From positions 7,378,001-7,442,000 of the forward strand of contig CM038915.1 in assembly GCA_021904315.1 (NCBI GenBank): DNA of 64,000 nt. The letters are read 5' to 3'. This document shows, piece after piece, positions 60,462 through 64,000 of the stretch. The notes under the pieces were generated by a model. It saw nothing but the letters and a program-made list of their open reading frames with translations, did not search any database and was not told where the DNA came from. Every line of letters starts with the position of its first letter. Positions within the stretch are counted from its first letter, which is position 1. Source of the stretch: Sphagnum magellanicum (Eukaryota; Streptophyta; Sphagnopsida; Sphagnales; Sphagnaceae). The position numbers and the translations under genes were made by a program.

Positions 60462-63400
60462 TACACATACCTGTAAAATTTGAGACTGCAAAAAGTCATG
60501 CAGATGTGGTTTGGGTTTAAGGTCAGTTTTATTCTACCCCAAAAACCTGGGCACTTTGTCTGATGTCCAGATGAATACAACCAATCAGATTTGCCTTGTT
60601 GGCAATTCTGTTCATCTGAAGAATGTCTTCCACCTGTATGTAGCTGAACACCTTCTGAGATTGACAAATCTGATGCACTACACACTAGAGTGTAGTTTTT
60701 GCAGAAGACCCAATTACAACTCTGAACATGTGATTTGGACATTGTGGGCACTGTCACTGCTGACTATTACCAAGTATTAGTTTGGGGAATGCAATCGTGT
60801 GTACTACTTCCAAGCCCAAAAGAATGTCTAAATGGGGAAGAACATTAAATTGTGGATTCCTGCTGGCATGTTTGTATGGAGATGACTTACTTGTATGGGT
60901 GTTGAAATTTAGGGCAACAAATGAGTCCTAGCACTTTACACTAACAGTGACAAACATCAAGCAAGCACATGTTGATGACACACAAGGGCAAGAAAGATAT
61001 TGGCTATGGTGTTCTGACATCCATGATTTGCAGAGTTTCCAGAATTGGAAGTAGTGGTAATGGATCTCACGGAGGTATTTTTCAGTTACTGAGAAAACAG
61101 CCGATTATCAACCTGGTTATCACTAAGGTTATCACTGATCTATTTGGTGATTATTGAATTTTTTTTTAAACCAGGTAAAGAGCCTACCAGCCTTGTATGT
61201 AGCATCCAAAGAACTGGCAAGACCCTTATGGGTCAGATATTGAATTTTAGAATTCTAATAACCTACCCAGACTGGAATTTCAAACATGGATGTTATCAAT
61301 CCTAAAACCCTAAACCAATTTATGATAAAAATGTAAATCCTAAAACCTACCCTACCCAGGCATTATAATAGGTGGTTCTCTCAAGGTGGATATTTGAGAA
61401 CCGACCCTTATGCATAACATCTGGTTCCTACCCAAAAAATAATTGGGTAAACTGATAATTGGTGTGTTTTTTTTTTTGAAAAATGTTATTGATAATCTGT
61501 ATGAACTGAAAAAATTAATTAATTAAAAAAGAACCTACGTGGCTGATTATGAAAAAATATTAATAATAATAGGCCAACACTTGTATTTTCTGAAACCCAT
61601 TATGGTTTAACTCAATATTATGGGCTTAGAGTTATAAATTTTGTGCATTTAGCAACCTCAGAATTAGGAGGGCTGTAATTTGCACTGATTTTAGGAGTAA
61701 CTGCAATTTGTTGGAGGCTCCAATGCTATACTTTTTGTCAGTGACAAAGTGATGAACTTTTTTGAGCAAAACTTCAAGACAAATTGGGACAGGCACTACT
61801 TGCAATCACAAGAGTACCCAGGAAGCGAATTCTGATCTGAGAGCAGTACTGCAGAGAGATATGGGCAAAAGGAATTGCCACAAACTAGGCAAGAGCCAAG
61901 GTTGTCTCTTGTGACATAACTTACTCATAAGTTTCTGCAATGGGCTCTGTGTGTTGCTGGGATGAGCTAAATGGAATGGGTCAGCTAAATCCTGCTCATC
62001 AAGATCTTTCCAAGAACACCAAAGGCACATTCCAATTCCTCCAAAAAATTTCAGCTGCGATTTAATTTAATTTTCAGTGAAGAAATTATTCAATATTTAA
62101 GAAGTTCTACAGTGCAAATACAAACTATGATGCACCCCTCCTCCTCGAGAGCTTTCCAACAAGACCAAGAACGGGATCTGAAGCATCCCCCCTTCAGCAG
62201 ATCTCATCGGTACAAAACAAAACAAACAAACCTCCTTGCTTCATAGATAGATGATGGTTATACATTCAAAAACCAAATGTAAAAATCTGAAGATTTTTTA
62301 CAAATTTTTTCCTCACTTCTGGGAATGGAAACCCTCCAAAATCACTTCATTTTCATATTTTATACGAAATTTTGACAGTAAAAAAAAATAGTCTGCTGGG
62401 CCTTTACAAGCCAATCTCACAATGCCAAAAGTTCTAAAATTTTGTTTGATATTACTATCGACTGCCTGCCCTAAAGCATGGTGGTGTGATGTGCTGAAGT
62501 AGTGCAAAATTACTTGATATTTTTTTCCCCCACCTCGACTGTAAGAATTTTAGGATATTTTTCTTTTTACTGCTGAAATGAAAATAATAATAATAATAAA
62601 TATTGTTCCAACAATCTCATTAGCCACATAGGCTTTTTTTTTCCATAACTAGGCAACAATATATTCTACAATCCTTGTATGGTCATGTATATTTTCTATT
62701 ATAATATTATAACCCTTGTCTACATTTAGAGAGGGTTAAATACCAAGCTTCAAAGTTATTGGAGAATCTCTCTTTAGCAAGAAACATTTTTTTGCTGTTC
62801 CTTTCTTGAACCCAAAGTCCAAAATAGGGTGAAAATTTCTTGAGGAGAAAGCCTCATGAAGTTTGGGGCTCTCTATACCAAATAGCCTTGTCTAGTTGAG
62901 GTGTCAGATGATCAATGTCTTTGAGGAGGAAATTTTGTGAGGCCACATTGCTCGTCCATATTTGAGATCTATTTGATAAGGAAGGGAGACTTATGTATAT
63001 CAATAGGATTGACATAGTGCACCCAACACACTTCATTGGAAGTGTCTACACCAGAAAGATACTTGAAATATCATATTCTTGAGTTTGAAAGGACCGTCAA
63101 CTTGAAGTTTCTAGCATGTTCCATTGCTGTGAGTCACCACCACTTGGACTTTGCCACTACCATTTGGAACGCATATGGGGTGGTTGTAAGTGTTCTTCAT
63201 TGCTGGATCACAATTAGGTTTTAGTTGCATGCTTATGGTATTTGATCATCAGTGGATCTCTCTCGCTTGTGGCAAATTTGGTGACCCTAACGATGATGCA
63301 AGGCCTCATACAAATATGTTCCTGGTATCTTGTATCACTATTGGCTATTTGTGCATGATAGCTGGAGGACTTGCAGGTGTGGTTGTTTGTTGGGGGTGCA

Positions 63401-64000
63401 TCATGAAGGTTTGTTGCAATGCAACAATACCGAACCCCATCGTTTTATAAATCATTTGTAGCATTGCTAAGTATGTTGAAGAAGATTTGTGGAGGTTAGG
63501 TTTTTGACAAACTTGAGGATTATAAATCTTCAAACTTTTGGCATTGGATTATAAACCTTCAAACTTTTGCAAAGGTTTATCAACTTTTGCATTGGCTTTG
63601 AAGAGGGGTACATCTCAATCATTACCACTGCGCATTCAGCTTTCACAAGTGTCATAGGTCTTGACATGAGATGCAAGCAAGGTAGCAGTGATTGGAGGCT
63701 ATCAGGAGGATGCAGGTGCACACAGGCTTTTCTGCCTTTGTCGCCTTAAAGATGGTTAGGACAAGACTCCTTATATGCTGCAGAAACTTTTTTTGTTCCT
63801 TCTCTCCTCTTCCCTGCAAACTGTTGACAGTGCATACAACCTTAACATTTTGTATGACACTTAACAACAAAGGCAATTATCTCTGTACTACTCCATCTAC
63901 AGACATGTACTATGCCTCCTCCCACCAGGAGAGGACCCCTTGGCCCCAAATGGCTTGTTTCTGTTTTGTGCTCTCAGGAATTGTATGTGAATTGAAATAA
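60462..64000. other. No gene seen to the window end
   Basis: Short frames without domains on either strand. It includes poly-T and AT-rich tracts, a TAA microsatellite near 62584-62599 and a short duplication at 63519-63590 (TGGATTATAAA-CTTCAAACTTTTG). A weak frame at 63190-63450 (many Cys, Gly and hydrophobic residues) is not convincing. Confidence 0.45.
63519..63590. repeat. Short tandem duplication
   Basis: GATTATAAA-CTTCAAACTTTTG occurs twice about 27 bp apart with few mismatches, with a third weaker TTATCAACTTTTGCATTGG echo. It is a local repeat of unknown origin. Confidence 0.7.

Noticed and set aside
63190..63450. Cys-rich membrane-like peptide near the right end
   Set aside because: Short, no family recognised, no exon neighbours in phase, no clear start. 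Listed only as a weak frame.
1..64000. CRISPR arrays, operons, plasmid or phage systems
   Set aside because: The window is plant nuclear DNA with spliced genes. The tandem arrays have contiguous units without unique spacers.

Overview
The window is nuclear DNA of a land plant. It carries a ClpC chaperone with a plastid transit peptide, a HAESA-type receptor kinase, a germin-like protein, plant COX5C, eL32 with telo-boxes, pieces of a TBL acetyltransferase gene and a Ty1/copia element with an initiator-Met primer site. Genes are intron-rich and separated by AT-rich, repeat-laden stretches. I cannot place the species. A non-seed vascular plant such as a fern or lycophyte is only a guess.

Layout: 1.9-7.3 kb (+), an unrecognised gene whose giant exon encodes degenerate Trp-centred repeats. 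9.9-11.8 kb (-), a secreted EGF-domain protein. 12-21 kb, mostly non-coding with a tRNA-like SINE and a telomere-like palindrome. 21.2-26.5 kb (-), a seven-exon HAESA/HSL-like receptor kinase whose third exon is preceded by a 61-bp tandem array of decoy splice acceptors. 29.1 kb (+), tRNA-Gln(CTG). 30.3-35.4 kb (-), ClpC in nine exons. 37.3-41.4 kb (-), an ankyrin-repeat protein in eight exons. 42.2-43.4 kb (+), COX5C. 44.6-51.4 kb, a broken TBL gene split by a copia element that has itself suffered an internal inversion. 52.0-52.9 kb (-), a germin-like protein. 55.1-56.9 kb (+), ribosomal protein eL32. 58.8-60.5 kb (+), a small unrecognised four-exon gene. 60.5-64 kb, no gene seen.

The genes are ordinary unlinked plant genes (plastid proteostasis, respiration, translation, peptide signalling, cell wall) and form no pathway cluster. 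The new material is structural: the inverted copia element with a 5-bp duplication and two 386-bp LTRs facing each other; the minisatellite that copied a 3' splice site; and a Tourist-like MITE family with TTA/TAA target duplications present in at least six copies, several inside introns. Exon coordinates were derived by reading splice sites and frames by eye; for ClpC, ankyrin, COX5C, receptor kinase, germin and eL32 the exon lengths sum to an open frame.
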